A stretch of 64,000 nucleotides of DNA. It comes from Brevundimonas sp. UBA7506 (GTDB lineage: Bacteria; Pseudomonadota; Alphaproteobacteria; Caulobacterales; Caulobacteraceae). The position numbers were made by a program, and so were the translations under genes. Shown piece after piece: positions 46,187 to 56,500 of the stretch (positions are counted from its first letter, which is position 1; every line of letters begins with the position of its first letter). Below the pieces are notes generated by a model. It was not told the DNA's origin. It did no database searches and saw only the letters and a program-made list of their open reading frames with translations. The stretch lies in contig NZ_DLNQ01000010.1 in assembly GCF_002479495.1 (NCBI RefSeq), forward strand, positions 205,458 through 269,457. The letters run 5' to 3'.

Positions 46187-47763
46187 GCCACCCGCGTCAG
46201 CCGCACCGCCATCCACTTGCGCCCCGGCAGGGCCAGCGTCGGCCGCGCCGGATCGTGGAAGAAGTACTTCGTGTCCTTCTGCGCCAGGGTGAACACGCCG
46301 GGCACGGCCTCGACCGTCATGTTCCAGGTGTCGATGACGTCGGCCCGGAAGCGCTCCCCGCCGGTGATCTCGTCGCGCGGCACGTCCACCGCCCATTCGG
46401 TCGGGGCGTCGTCGCCGAAGTATCGCAGGTAGTATTGCCCCGGCACGCCGCCGAGGTGCTGCTCCCACCACTTGTCGATCGGCTCGATCCCAGGACGCGG
46501 CCCCGCCTCCATGATCGTCTTCAGGAAGGCCAGCAGCGGCGCGCTCTCGCCGCGCAGTTCGCCGCCCTCGCCTAGCCAGAACTCGCCGCCATCGACGGGG
46601 AAGCACTCCGAATGGCCGACATAGGTGCCGGCGATCAGGCCGTGCCAGAAGGCCCGCACCATCTGCGGTCCGGTCAGGTTGCCCCAGCGCTCGCTCAGCG
46701 AGCCCTCGTAACAGACCTCGTCGAAGATCACCGCCTTCCGCCAGACGCTGCGATAGGTCTCGGCCCGCGCGTCGTCCAGCACGGCCGACCCGTTCTGGAT
46801 GCTGGAATGGGTCACCCAGGGCTTGCCGTTGTCGTACAGGCGGCGCCAGTTGTGGATCGACCGCAGCCGGCCATAGGGATCGCTGGCCTGCACCACCTGG
46901 AACAGACGGTCCCAGTCCGCATCCGTCTTGGTCTTCAGGATGTCGAACTCATTGGCCATCGACCACCAGACATTCCGATAGGCCGCCAACCGCGCCACGA
47001 CATAGCGGAGATACCGATCATCCGCCTCGGCTGGCATCTCATCGAAGCCGTACCGGCCGTCATAGGGATGGAAGAGGATGACGTCCGCCTGAACGCCCAG
47101 CGCGCCCAGTGCGGCGACGCAGGCCTCCAGCCGCTGGAAGTAGGCCGGGTTGAACCGCGTCAGATCCCAGTCCCGATCACCCGGCCCGGTCTTCTCGAAC
47201 GGGAACAGGGCCTCGTTGGTCTTCACCGAGGCGTTGGGAAAGACCAGCATCCGCATCTTGTTGAAGGGCGCGGTCTCCAGCGTCGCCAGCGTCTGCGCTC
47301 GTTTCGCCTGCGGCTGATGAGTCCAGCCATAGGCCGTGGTGCCGATCTGGCGGTAGGGCGTGCCGTCCGCATGGGCGAAGTGATAGGTGTCGACCACCCC
47401 GACCGGGCCGTGGTTGCCGGCGCCGGGGGCCACGGCCTCGAACCGCCCCTGCTTTCCATTCAGAGCCGCCAGCGCGCTTTCACTGGTCCAGCGCCACACG
47501 CCGGTCTCGGGCGGCGAGAAGCGGATGCGCCACACGCCCTCGCCGTCATAAAAGCCGGGCGCGCGCACCGTCGTCCGCCCGTCGGTGAAGACCCCGACCA
47601 CCTCGACGCCGAAGGGATTGCCCGTCGCCGTCGCTTGCAGGGCGACCTCGAACAGGCCCCAGCGTTCCACCCGGGCTGACGACGCCTCGGCCTTCGCCGC
47701 GCCCGCCAGTCCCAGAGCCGCCGCGCTGATGATCGCGCCCCTGCGCGTTATGTCCTGCGTCAT
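46183..47763 (-). CDS. Tat-exported glycosidase-like protein (DUF5060/DUF4038 type)
   Basis: A 526-residue predicted glycoside hydrolase. Twin-arginine signal TRRGAIISAAALGLAGAAKA (6-25). The DUF5060 beta-domain spans about 30-115 (RWGLFEVALQATATGNPFGVEV). A TIM-barrel DUF4038-like domain follows with IGTTAYGWTHQP, FNKMRMLVFPN and NVWWSMANEFDILK, where the Asn-Glu is the probable acid/base. A C-terminal beta domain begins about residue 440. The polysaccharide substrate is unknown. Confidence 0.82.
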   Translation of the reverse strand: MTQDITRRGAIISAAALGLAGAAKAEASSARVERWGLFEVALQATATGNPFGVEVVGVFTDGRTTVRAPGFYDGEGVWRIRFSPPETGVWRWTSESALAALNGKQGRFEAVAPGAGNHGPVGVVDTYHFAHADGTPYRQIGTTAYGWTHQPQAKRAQTLATLETAPFNKMRMLVFPNASVKTNEALFPFEKTGPGDRDWDLTRFNPAYFQRLEACVAALGALGVQADVILFHPYDGRYGFDEMPAEADDRYLRYVVARLAAYRNVWWSMANEFDILKTKTDADWDRLFQVVQASDPYGRLRSIHNWRRLYDNGKPWVTHSSIQNGSAVLDDARAETYRSVWRKAVIFDEVCYEGSLSERWGNLTGPQMVRAFWHGLIAGTYVGHSECFPVDGGEFWLGEGGELRGESAPLLAFLKTIMEAGPRPGIEPIDKWWEQHLGGVPGQYYLRYFGDDAPTEWAVDVPRDEITGGERFRADVIDTWNMTVEAVPGVFTLAQKDTKYFFHDPARPTLALPGRKWMAVRLTRVA

Positions 47764-47852
47764 TCACCCCTCCCCAGAAGCAATTGTCCACCGGTGTCAT
47801 ACGAAAGGCGGCCCCACGCTGGCAAGCGCGTCAGCCTGCCGCGCCCTAACGC

Positions 47853-47881
47853 TTGATCAGCAACAGCAAGTGTTCTATATA
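47853..47881 (+). promoter_or_regulatory. Promoter for rpoH
   Basis: TTGATC (47853-47858) and TATATA (47876-47881) are spaced by exactly 17 bp, a good housekeeping-sigma match. The resulting 5' leader would be about 170 nt and contains hairpins GTGGCT-TGGG-AGCCAC (47897-47912) and GTCAC...GTGAC (47914-47931). No clear sigma-32-type promoter was seen. Confidence 0.6.
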
Positions 47882-48057
47882 GAGCTCACCGAAACGGTGG
47901 CTTGGGAGCCACAGTCACGCCTTCGTGTGACGATCCGCCCCTACACAAGGCGGCAACCCATACCCATCTGGATCGGTTGAGGGGTGAGGCGATGGCGCAC
48001 GCATGTGGTCATGGCCGCGACGCCTGCTCTTGCTTTTGGTCGGAGGGACCACGTCTC

Positions 48058-48942
48058 ATGGCTAACTCGACGCTCGCGGTAATGTCGCCTGAACAGGGAC
48101 TGTCGCGCTATCTCACGGAAATCCGTAAGTTTCCGATGCTCACCAAGGACGAGGAGTTCATGCTCGCCAAACGCTGGAGCGAGCATCAGGACCCCGAAGC
48201 GGCCCACCGCCTCGTCACCTCTCACCTTCGTCTCGTGGCCAAGATCGCCATGGGTTATCGCGGCTACGGCCTGCCGATCGGCGAAGTGATCTCAGAGGGC
48301 AACGTCGGCCTGATGCAGGCCGTCAAGAAATTCGATCCCGACAAGGGCTTCCGCCTGGCCACCTACGCCATGTGGTGGATCCGCGCGTCCATTCAGGAAT
48401 ACATCCTGCGCAGCTGGTCGCTCGTGAAGATGGGCACCACCGCCGCGCAGAAGAAGCTCTTCTTCAACCTGCGCAAGGCCAAGAGCCAGATCTCGGCCTT
48501 TGAAGAAGGCGACCTGCATCCCGAGCACCTCGCCGCCATCGCCACCAAGCTGGGCGTGACCGAGGAAGAGGTCACCAACATGAACCGTCGCCTCGGCGGC
48601 GACGCCTCGCTGAACGCGCCGCTGCGCGCCGACGGCGAAAGCGAGTGGCAGGACTGGCTGGCCGACGACGACGCCGTCAGCCAGGAAACCCAGCTGGCCG
48701 AGAGCGAAGAAAAGTCGATCCGCATGAGCCTCCTCCAGGAGGCCATGGAGGAACTGACCGACCGCGAGAAACACATCCTGACCGAACGCCGCCTCAAGGA
48801 CGATCCGGTCACCCTGGAAGAACTCGCCAGCCAGTACGGCGTGTCGCGCGAACGCGTGCGTCAGATCGAGGTTCGCGCCTTCGAGAAGCTGCAAAAAGCC
48901 ATGCGCGCCGCCGCCGAGGAGCGGAACCTGGTCGACGCTTGA
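48058..48942 (+). CDS. rpoH: RNA polymerase sigma-32 factor
   Basis: A 294-residue heat-shock sigma factor. Region 2 has EGNVGLMQAVKKFDPDKGFRLATYAMWWIRASIQEYILRSWSLVKMGTT. The RpoH box QKKLFFNLRKAK follows. Region 4 ends in VSRERVRQIEVRAFEKLQ. I chose the ATG at 48058 with GGAGGGACC upstream. It directs chaperone and protease genes; a dnaJ-like gene lies 4.5 kb downstream on the other strand. Confidence 0.97.
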   Translation: MANSTLAVMSPEQGLSRYLTEIRKFPMLTKDEEFMLAKRWSEHQDPEAAHRLVTSHLRLVAKIAMGYRGYGLPIGEVISEGNVGLMQAVKKFDPDKGFRLATYAMWWIRASIQEYILRSWSLVKMGTTAAQKKLFFNLRKAKSQISAFEEGDLHPEHLAAIATKLGVTEEEVTNMNRRLGGDASLNAPLRADGESEWQDWLADDDAVSQETQLAESEEKSIRMSLLQEAMEELTDREKHILTERRLKDDPVTLEELASQYGVSRERVRQIEVRAFEKLQKAMRAAAEERNLVDA

Positions 48943-48952
48943 CATCAAAACC

Positions 48953-49001
48953 CCTTCTCCCCTTGAGGGAGAAGGTGGCCCGTCAGGGCCGGATGAGGGG
49001 T
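48953..49001 (+). repeat. Single two-hairpin repeat (R7)
   Basis: About 50 bp identical to the left half of R3 (outer loop CTTGA, inner GGCCC-GTCA-GGGCC, then GGATGAGGGGTGTC). No inverted partner follows. It begins 10 bp after the rpoH stop and could act as its terminator hairpin. Confidence 0.85.
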
Positions 49002-49042
49002 GTCAGCGCTACCTCAAACCATCGCGCGGAGCCGACAGCCCT

Positions 49043-49065
49043 ATCCTCGGGTCAAGCCCGAGGAT
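49043..49065. terminator. Hairpin between convergent rpoH and pseudo-receiver gene
   Basis: CCTCGGG-TCAAG-CCCGAGG, flanked by AT/AT and followed by GACGG. The same CATCCTCGGG-type palindrome is widespread in alphaproteobacteria and may be a mobile repeat as well as a terminator. Confidence 0.6.
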
Positions 49066-49089
49066 GACGGCGCTTCAAAACGAAACGTC

Positions 49090-49896
49090 TCAGCCCGCCC
49101 GGGACAGGCTCTCGGGCGAGGCCAGGGCCAGCACCGCGCCGACCGGCCCGCCCAGCGTCGCCTTGGTCAGCGCACCGCCCGCCAGCGTCGTCTCGAGCCC
49201 CGCCGCAGCGATGGCCAACGAGGCGTCGCCGGTCTTGATGGCCAGAGCCTTCAACGTTTCGGCCTGCTGCTTGATCGCGCGCACGGCCTGCATGGGGTCG
49301 CTGTCGAACTGCGCCATGGCCGAGTTCAGGATCCGCATCGCCTGGTCCTTGACCGCCACCACGGCTTCCGCCGCCGACGCCGGCTTGTCCGCCTTGCGCT
49401 TGCCCGGTCCGGCGTAGTCGTCCGAGTTGAACCGACGACGGTCCGGCCCGATGTAGCCCACCGCCTCGACCCAGTCGCGCGGCTTGGTGGCCAGGTTCTC
49501 GACCCGGCGGAAGAGGTCGCCGCTGGTAAAGGGCTTCCTCAGGAACTCGTGCACCCCGGCGTCGCGCGCACCCTTGATGCTGCTGGCGGTCGCCTCGGCC
49601 GTAACCATGATGATCGGCACGCGCCGGCACGACAGGCTGGAGCGCCGGATGCGTCGCGCCAGGGCCTCGCCGTCCAGACGCGGCCCCGCCCGTTCCGTCA
49701 GGATCAGGCCCGGCTCCATCTCGCGCGCCAGATCGATCACCCGCGCCTCATCGCTCTCGACCGCGACGTCGCGCGACCCGAAACCTTTCAGCAGGTCGGA
49801 CAGCAGCCGCGCGGCGGCGGGATTGGGATCGACGATGAGCACCCGGCGCACGACCGGGGCGATCCTCTGCATCGTCTTGGCGTCTAAAGCGAACAC
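49090..49896 (-). CDS. Response-regulator-like protein with Glu at the phospho-site
   Basis: A 268-residue protein. A receiver domain spans about 17-135 (VRRVLIVDPNPAAARLLSDLL, IIMVTAEAT with Thr99, FLRKPFT with Lys121), but the acceptor aspartate position is Glu68 (GLILTE68) and the acidic pair is reduced to one Asp23. It may therefore be a constitutively active-like or non-phosphorylated pseudo-receiver. YIGPDRRRF and a helical C-terminal half (about 175-268) of unknown fold follow, with no DNA-binding domain visible. Convergent with rpoH; 88 bp upstream of the purA stop on the same strand. Confidence 0.82.
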   Translation of the reverse strand: MFALDAKTMQRIAPVVRRVLIVDPNPAAARLLSDLLKGFGSRDVAVESDEARVIDLAREMEPGLILTERAGPRLDGEALARRIRRSSLSCRRVPIIMVTAEATASSIKGARDAGVHEFLRKPFTSGDLFRRVENLATKPRDWVEAVGYIGPDRRRFNSDDYAGPGKRKADKPASAAEAVVAVKDQAMRILNSAMAQFDSDPMQAVRAIKQQAETLKALAIKTGDASLAIAAAGLETTLAGGALTKATLGGPVGAVLALASPESLSRAG

Positions 49897-49940
49897 GGCT
49901 CGGCTCCATCTAGAGCCAAGAAAGTAAACTCAGGGGGTTA

Positions 49941-49974
49941 AGGGGCCGTTTCCCTTTTCGGGATGCGGCCCCCT
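49941..49974 (-). terminator. Hairpin after purA
   Basis: GGGGCCG and CGGCCCC enclose a second inner pairing CCC-TTTTC-GGG. It lies just past the purA stop (minus strand). Confidence 0.55.
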
Positions 49975-49984
49975 GACCTCGGCC

Positions 49985-51280
49985 TCAGCCCTGGAACGGA
50001 TCGCGCATCAGGATGGTGTCGTCCCGCTCGGGGCTGGTCGACAGCAGGGCCACCGGCGCGCCGATCAGCTCCTCGATCCGGCGCACGTATTTCAGCGCGT
50101 GGGCGTTCAGGTCCTTGAAGGTCCGCACCCCGCCCGTGCTCTCGGTCCAGCCTTCCAGCTCCTCGAACACCGGCTCGGCCGAGGCCTGATCCTTCAGGCT
50201 GGACGGCAGGTAGTCCAGCACCTCGCCGTTGATGCGATAGCCGACGCAGATCTTCAGCGTCTTCAGACCGTCCAGCACGTCCAGCTTGGTCAGGGCGATG
50301 CCGTCGATGCCGTTGATGGCCACCGACTGGCGCACCAGCACCGCGTCGAACCAGCCGCAACGCCGCGCCCGCCCCGTGTTGACGCCGACCTCGCGGCCCA
50401 CGACCGCCAGATGCTCGCCAACCTCGTCGTTCAGCTCACAGGCGAAGGGGCCCTCGCCCACGCGGGTCGTATAGGCCTTGACGATGCCCAGCACATAGCC
50501 GACGCCGCGCGGCCCGATGCCCGATCCCGCCGCCGCCTGTCCGGCCACGGTGTTGGACGACGTCACATAGGGATAGGTGCCGTGATCCACGTCCAGGAAG
50601 GCGCCCTGCGCCCCCTCGAACAGCACGCGCTTGCCGTCCTTCTGGGCCTGATCCAGCACGCGCCAGGCGGGCTTGACGTAGGGCAGGATCTTCGGGGCGA
50701 TCTCCAGCAGTTGCGCCATCAGGGCTTCCGGGTCGATCGGCTCCAGCCCCAGACCCGCGCGCAGCGGATCGTGGTGCGAGCGCAGACGGTCGATCTTGAT
50801 CTTCAGATCGTCTTCGTTGGCCAGGTCGCAGACGCGAATGGCGCGACGGCCGACCTTGTCCTCATAGGCCGGGCCGATTCCGCGGCCGGTCGTGCCGATC
50901 TTGGCGCCCGGCGCGCTGGCGGCGGCCTCGCGCGCCACGTCCAGCGCCGGATGGATCGGCAGGATCAGGCAAGCATTGTCGGCGATGGTCAGGATGTCGG
51001 GGGTGATGGCCACGCCCTGGGCCTGGATCTTCTCGATCTCGCCGACCAGGTGCCAGGGGTCCACGACCACGCCGTTGCCGATGATCGAAGGCTTGCCCTG
51101 CACCACGCCCGACGGCAGCAGCGCCAGCTTGTAAACCTTGCCGTCGACGACCAGCGTATGGCCCGCGTTATGGCCGCCCTGGAACCGCACGACCATGTCG
51201 GCGCGATTGGACAGCCAGTCCACAATCTTGCCCTTGCCCTCGTCGCCCCATTGGGCGCCGACCACTGCGACGTTAGCCAA
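49985..51280 (-). CDS. purA: Adenylosuccinate synthetase
   Basis: A 431-residue GTP-dependent enzyme that joins IMP and aspartate. [16 protein letters not shown] is the P-loop-like active site; [20 protein letters not shown] and GVRTFKDL are conserved. The best start is TTG at 51280, giving (M)[17 protein letters not shown], with GGAGA 10-14 nt upstream. Longer in-frame starts add non-homologous residues. Downstream of serC on the same strand. Confidence 0.97.
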   Translation of the reverse strand: MANVAVVGAQWGDEGKGKIVDWLSNRADMVVRFQGGHNAGHTLVVDGKVYKLALLPSGVVQGKPSIIGNGVVVDPWHLVGEIEKIQAQGVAITPDILTIADNACLILPIHPALDVAREAAASAPGAKIGTTGRGIGPAYEDKVGRRAIRVCDLANEDDLKIKIDRLRSHHDPLRAGLGLEPIDPEALMAQLLEIAPKILPYVKPAWRVLDQAQKDGKRVLFEGAQGAFLDVDHGTYPYVTSSNTVAGQAAAGSGIGPRGVGYVLGIVKAYTTRVGEGPFACELNDEVGEHLAVVGREVGVNTGRARRCGWFDAVLVRQSVAINGIDGIALTKLDVLDGLKTLKICVGYRINGEVLDYLPSSLKDQASAEPVFEELEGWTESTGGVRTFKDLNAHALKYVRRIEELIGAPVALLSTSPERDDTILMRDPFQG

Positions 51281-51357
51281 GACCGTTTCTCCGCAATCCA
51301 GAATGCGGTGGGAGCCTATAACCCCTGAATCGTCAGGAGTCCCCCAAAGACTCAGAA

Positions 51358-52518
51358 TTATCCGGCCAGCTCGCCCGCCGCCGTCTGGAACGCCCATTCC
51401 AGCCAGGGCGTGGCCGCGACCACGTCCGCCGTCTCGACCGTGCATCCGCACCACAGACGCAGGCCCGGCGGCGCATAGCGATGCGGCTCCATGTCATAGA
51501 CCGCGCCTTCGGTCTCCAGCAGAGCCTTGAACCGTTTGACGAACGCCTTCTGACCCGCCTCGTCCATCGCCGCGATGCGCGGGTCGGTGAACTTCAGGCA
51601 GACCGAGGTGGTCGAGCGGATTTCCGGCCGGTCGGGCAGGAAGGCGATCCAATCGGTCCGCTCCACCCATTCGGCCAGCGCCGCATAGTTCCGGTCCGTG
51701 CGCCGGATCAACTCCGGCAAGCCGCCCGCGCCCTTGGCCCACTCCAGGGCGTCGATCCAGTCCTCGATGGTCAGGATCGAGAAGGTGTTGATCACCACCC
51801 CCTCGGCCAGCGTCCGGTCGAAACCCTTCTTGTCGGTCAGGCGCAGCACCTTCGGGATCGACCGCGCGGGCCGGTAGCTGTCCAGCCGCGCCACGGCGCG
51901 CGGCGACACCACCATGACGCCGATGCCCGCCTCGCCGCCCAGCGCCTTCTGGAAGCTGAAGGTGGTCACGTCCAGCTTGTCCCACGGCAGGTCCATCGCA
52001 AAGGCCGCCGAGGTCGCGTCGCAGATGGTCAGCCCCTCGCGGTCGTCGGAAATCCAGTCGGCGTTATCGACCCGCACGCCCGAGGTCGTGCCGTTCCACG
52101 GAAACACCACGTCCTTGTTCGGATCGACCTGCGTCAGGTCCGGCAGTTCGCCCCAGGGCGCCGTCAGCACCTCGGGCTCCAGCTTCAGGTGGTCGCGCAC
52201 GTCGGTCGCCCAGACCTGGCCGAAGTTCTCATAGGCCACGACCTGCACCGGCCGCTCGCCCAGCATCCCCCACAGCGCCGCCTCGACCGCGCCCGTGTCC
52301 GACCCCGGCGTGTAGAGCAGCACATAGTCCTCGGGCGGCGCCAGCACCTCGCGCGTCAGCCGCAAGCCATAGGCGAACCGCTCCACCACCTCCGGCGCGC
52401 GAATGCCGCGCCCCAGCAGGTTGGTCGGCAGCCCCGCCAGCGACCACCCCGGACGCTTGGCCGTCGGACCGGCGGAAAACCACGGGCGAGCCGGCTTGGC
52501 GTCAGGCTTGGCAGTCAT
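51358..52518 (-). CDS. serC: Phosphoserine aminotransferase
   Basis: A 386-residue PLP enzyme of serine biosynthesis. The PLP lysine is in [28 protein letters not shown] opens the protein and [22 protein letters not shown] follow. Typical of the alphaproteobacterial SerC group. No serA lies next to it; purA follows 77 bp downstream. Confidence 0.94.
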   Translation of the reverse strand: MTAKPDAKPARPWFSAGPTAKRPGWSLAGLPTNLLGRGIRAPEVVERFAYGLRLTREVLAPPEDYVLLYTPGSDTGAVEAALWGMLGERPVQVVAYENFGQVWATDVRDHLKLEPEVLTAPWGELPDLTQVDPNKDVVFPWNGTTSGVRVDNADWISDDREGLTICDATSAAFAMDLPWDKLDVTTFSFQKALGGEAGIGVMVVSPRAVARLDSYRPARSIPKVLRLTDKKGFDRTLAEGVVINTFSILTIEDWIDALEWAKGAGGLPELIRRTDRNYAALAEWVERTDWIAFLPDRPEIRSTTSVCLKFTDPRIAAMDEAGQKAFVKRFKALLETEGAVYDMEPHRYAPPGLRLWCGCTVETADVVAATPWLEWAFQTAAGELAG

Positions 52519-52555
52519 AGGCGTCGTTCCTCGGGGAGAAGGATAGTAGGTCGGC

Positions 52556-53476
52556 TCAGCGTCCGGGCTTGTAGGGGCGCTTGTCGCGCCATTCGGTCGC
52601 GAACCGGATCAGCTCGTCATCGGGTGTCTCCGGCAGGGTCACCGCCAGCTTGGCCAGCAGGTCGCCGCGCTTGCCGCCGGCATAGGCGCCCCGCCCCTTC
52701 AGCCGCAGCACCTTGCCGCTGTTCGAGCCCTTGGGAATGGTCATCATCACTGCGCCCTCGGGCGTCGGCACCTGAATCTTGCCGCCCAGCACCGCGTCGG
52801 GAACCGACACCGGCAGGTCCATGGTCAGGTCCGCCCCGTCGCGCTTGAACACCGGATGCGGCGCGATCTTCAGCTCGATCAGGGCGTCGCCCGCCTGACC
52901 GCCGCGTCCCGGCGCGCCCTGCCCCTTCAGCCGGATCACCTGGCCCTCGGACGCCCCCTTGGGAATGGCCACGTCCAGCATCCGCCCGTCCGAGAACTGG
53001 ATGCGGCGCGTCGTTCCGGCGATGGCGTCCTCCAGACTGACCTCCAGCGTCGCGCGCACGTCCTGGCCCTTGCCGCCGAACCCGCCACCGAAGCCGCTCT
53101 TGGCCCGTCCGCCCCCGCCGAAGGCGCCGAACAGCTCCTCCAGGTCGATATCCTCGAACCCGCCGCGTCCGCCCGAACCGCCAAAGCCGCCAAACCCGCC
53201 CTGACGGCCCCCGCCGCCCGGATGGCCGCCGCCAAAGCCGCGAAACTGCTCGCGTCCGTCCGCGTCGATCTCGCCGCGATCATACTTGGCCCGCTTCTCG
53301 GCGTCGCCCAGCAGGTCGAAGGCGGCGGTGATGCGCTTGAACCGCTCCTCGGCGACCTTGTCGCCCGGATTCTTGTCCGGGTGCAGTTCCTTGGCCAGCT
53401 TGCGGAACGCCTTCTTGATCTCGTCCGCGCTCGCGCCCTTGGAAACGCCCAGTTCCTTGTAGGGATCGCCAGCCAC
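52556..53476 (-). CDS. DnaJ-class co-chaperone (CbpA-like, no zinc finger)
   Basis: A 306-residue J-domain protein. The J domain (1-70) has the HPD tripeptide at 32-34 (ELHPDKNPGD). A Gly/Phe-rich linker follows (about 75-130, GFGGGHPGGGGRQGGFGGFGG). The C-terminal peptide-binding domains DJC1/2 are present (DVRATLEVSLEDAIAGTTRRIQF; GRGAYAGGKRGDLLAKLAV). The Cys-rich zinc domain of canonical DnaJ is missing, so it is class II (CbpA/DnaJ2-like). It stimulates DnaK. Confidence 0.92.
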   Translation of the reverse strand: MAGDPYKELGVSKGASADEIKKAFRKLAKELHPDKNPGDKVAEERFKRITAAFDLLGDAEKRAKYDRGEIDADGREQFRGFGGGHPGGGGRQGGFGGFGGSGGRGGFEDIDLEELFGAFGGGGRAKSGFGGGFGGKGQDVRATLEVSLEDAIAGTTRRIQFSDGRMLDVAIPKGASEGQVIRLKGQGAPGRGGQAGDALIELKIAPHPVFKRDGADLTMDLPVSVPDAVLGGKIQVPTPEGAVMMTIPKGSNSGKVLRLKGRGAYAGGKRGDLLAKLAVTLPETPDDELIRFATEWRDKRPYKPGR

Positions 53477-53555
53477 GTCGAGTTTGCTCCGAGATCAGAA
53501 AAGCCAGAGCGTCAGTTAAGCCATGCGCACCCCCGCTGGAAGGGGCAGATATGGT

Positions 53556-56500
53556 TTAGAGCAGCCTCACGACCGCTTCGCTGCCCCAGCCATAGCCCTC
53601 GCCCCACTGGGCCACGGCGATCCGCGCGCCCGCGCCCGGCCCGCCGGGGAAGTCCGCCGCCATCGCCCCCGCCGCATAGACCGTCTCCAGTCCCTCGACC
53701 TCCCAGACGCGCTTCTCCACGCCGTCGTCCAGCACCCGCACCCGGAATCGACGTGGATCGACCTCAAGGGGCTCCAGGTCCCAGCGATCGCCCCCGATCC
53801 GCACGCGCGGCGTCCACGACAGCCGTCGCCCGCCGCCCTCGACCGTCGCGCGCAGATGCGCCGGCCGCCAGGGCCGCGCCGACCGCGCCTCCCATGTGAA
53901 GGCGGCCTCGGCGAACCCCGCCCCGCCCGGCGGCGCCCCCGTCGGCCCCGCACGCCACAGACGCGGCAGACCACGTTCGTCGGCGCTCATGTCCACGCGC
54001 GGCAGGTTCCGATCCAGTATCACCATCAAAGCGCCGACTGACGCCCCGGCCGCCGTCGCCGCTTCGCTCCCCTGCTGCCCGCGCAGCAGACCGCTGAGCC
54101 GCCAGATCTCTCCGCCGACCAGATCCGCGCGCCGATACTGCACCACCTCCCAGCCCGCCGCCGTCTCGACCGCCACGGCGTTGCTTCCCCCCAGCACGGC
54201 TGCGGCAGGCAGGCTCTGCGGCGCCGTCCCCTCGATCCGCACCGTGATCGCATGGGTCTCGTCCCAACGCCCGAGCACGCCCCGCGTCAGCGGCGTCATC
54301 AACATCCCGACCGTCGCCGGCTGCGTCACGCTCGCGCGCGGCGTCAGCGTCGCGGCGTCCTGCCCGCCGTGCAGCGTCATCGGCCGCCACGGCTCGGCGG
54401 CGATCACGGCCACAGGCCGGCCGTCGTCCTCCGCGCCCGGCCCAAACCCCGGAATGGGCGGCAGGTCCAGCAGCCGCAGGAAGGGCGCCCCGACCACGAT
54501 CGGCGGCTCGCCCGGCCGCCAGTCGGGCGTGGCCTCGGCGGACGCGATTCGCACGACCGGCTCCAGCGTCGCCGTCGGCTGTTCGTCCCAGTCCAGCCGT
54601 GCAGCGCGCCATTCGCCCGCTCGGCCTTCAACCTCGACGACGTCGCCCGGCTCGAGCTTCAGCGCCTGCAACGGCCCAAGACGCACGGTCAACCGCTCGC
54701 CCTCCCCCGTCGCCAAGGCCCGCCGCGCCGCGCTCGTCGCCAGTGCGGCGTCGTACACCACCGGCAGGTCGGCGTCCACCCCGCCGCCGTCGCCGCTCTG
54801 TTCGGCCCGCGCCGTGACCGATCCGGTCTGATAATCCGCTGTCTCGTCGATGAAGCGCACTCGCGCCGCGCTCGGCCTCGGCTCCAGCGACCGCTCCGCC
54901 GCCAGGCCTCCACTCTCTTCCGGCAGGGCCAGAGTCGTCGGCGTCAGGGTCAGCACCGCCGCCTCATCCCCCGACACCGCCACCCGCCCGTCGCGCTCCG
55001 CCGCCGTCGCGCCGAAGGCGGCCAGCAACGGCTCCAGCGCATCGCGCGTCCGCATCGGCCGGTCGATCACATAGCCCGCCGCCTCGCCTTCCAGGGTCCC
55101 GACGGCGAACTCATCCTCCTCCAGCCCCCCGCGCCGCAGCACCGCCGCGATCAGATCGACCGCCTCGCCGCTCATCCGCCCGTTCAGCCAGTGTCCGGCG
55201 CGCCAGGCCCCGGCGTCTGCCCAGACCTCCTTCAGCGCCGGAAATGCAGGATAGGGCCGCGCGTCCCAGCACCAGGCGTCGGCCCCGTCCAGCATCGCCC
55301 CGCCATAGACCGACGAGACCGGATTGTTCTGCGGGTCGGCATAGTGCTTCAGCACCGCCTCCAGCGCGCGTCGCTGCATCCGGTCGTCCCGCGCCCCCGT
55401 CGAAAACGGCGGCAGGGCGTTCTCCGTGCTCTTGGGGTCCTGGAACAGGTTGGGCGCATTGCCGCCCCGGTCCACCGCCGCACAGCCGAACTCCGTCAGC
55501 CGGATCGGCTTCATCTTCGGAATCCATTCCGTCGGCGTCGCGCTGCGAACCCCGTCCACGCGCTCATGGTGCAGGTTCGACCACCACCCCTTCAGGTCCT
55601 TGGGCCGGAACACCCAGTCCTCGCCGTGGGCCGTATCAAGGATGGGCGTCCGCGCCTGCGCAGCCCGGTCGGCGTCCGAGGCGTAATACCAGTCGTAGCC
55701 CTCGCCGCCCGCCACCTGCTCGGCCAGATAGGCGGCCGAGGACGGTCCCCGGAACCCGGCCTCGGCGTCCAGACCGCCGCCCCCGTCGCGCCAGTCGCCC
55801 GCCCGCCAGTCGCCCAGCGGCGGATACCAGTCGATCCCGACGTAATCGATGTTCGCATCGGCCCACAGCGGGTCCAGATGGAACCGAACCTCCCCGTCCG
55901 CCTGCCGCCCGAAATACTCCGACCAGTCGGCGGCGTAGCTCAGCTTCACCCCCGCCCCGACCACCGCCCGGCACTCCGCCGCCAGCGCCCGGAACTGCGC
56001 CACCGCCGGAAAGCCGCCGTCCGCATCGCGCGTCCACGTCAGCCCGCGCATCTCCGACCCGATCAGCAGCCCGTCCGCGCCTTCTTCTGACGCGATCCCC
56101 GCATAATGCAGCGCCAGCCGCCTCAGCCCCCAGCCCTCGGCCTCGCCGAACATCGCCGCCACCTCGGCTTCCCCGCTCGCCCCGTCGCTCCCCTTGATCC
56201 GCCCCCGCCACGGATAGCCGACGCAGTCCATGAAGACGAAGGGATAGAGCGTCACCTCCAGCCCCCGCGCCTTCAAGGCCCGGATCGCCTGCCGCACGGT
56301 CTCGTCCGACGGCGTCCCGCCATAGGCCGGCCCCACGCCGCCCTCGGCGTCCTCGACCTCTGAGATCAGGTGCGCCTCGCCCCGTTCCAGACCCGCCACC
56401 TTCCAGGTCAGCGGCTCGGTCGCCTTGGAGCGGTTCTCCACCCCCGGCCGGATGCGGCATTCGCCCGCTCGCACGTCGTCGCCGAACCAGCCGACGATCA

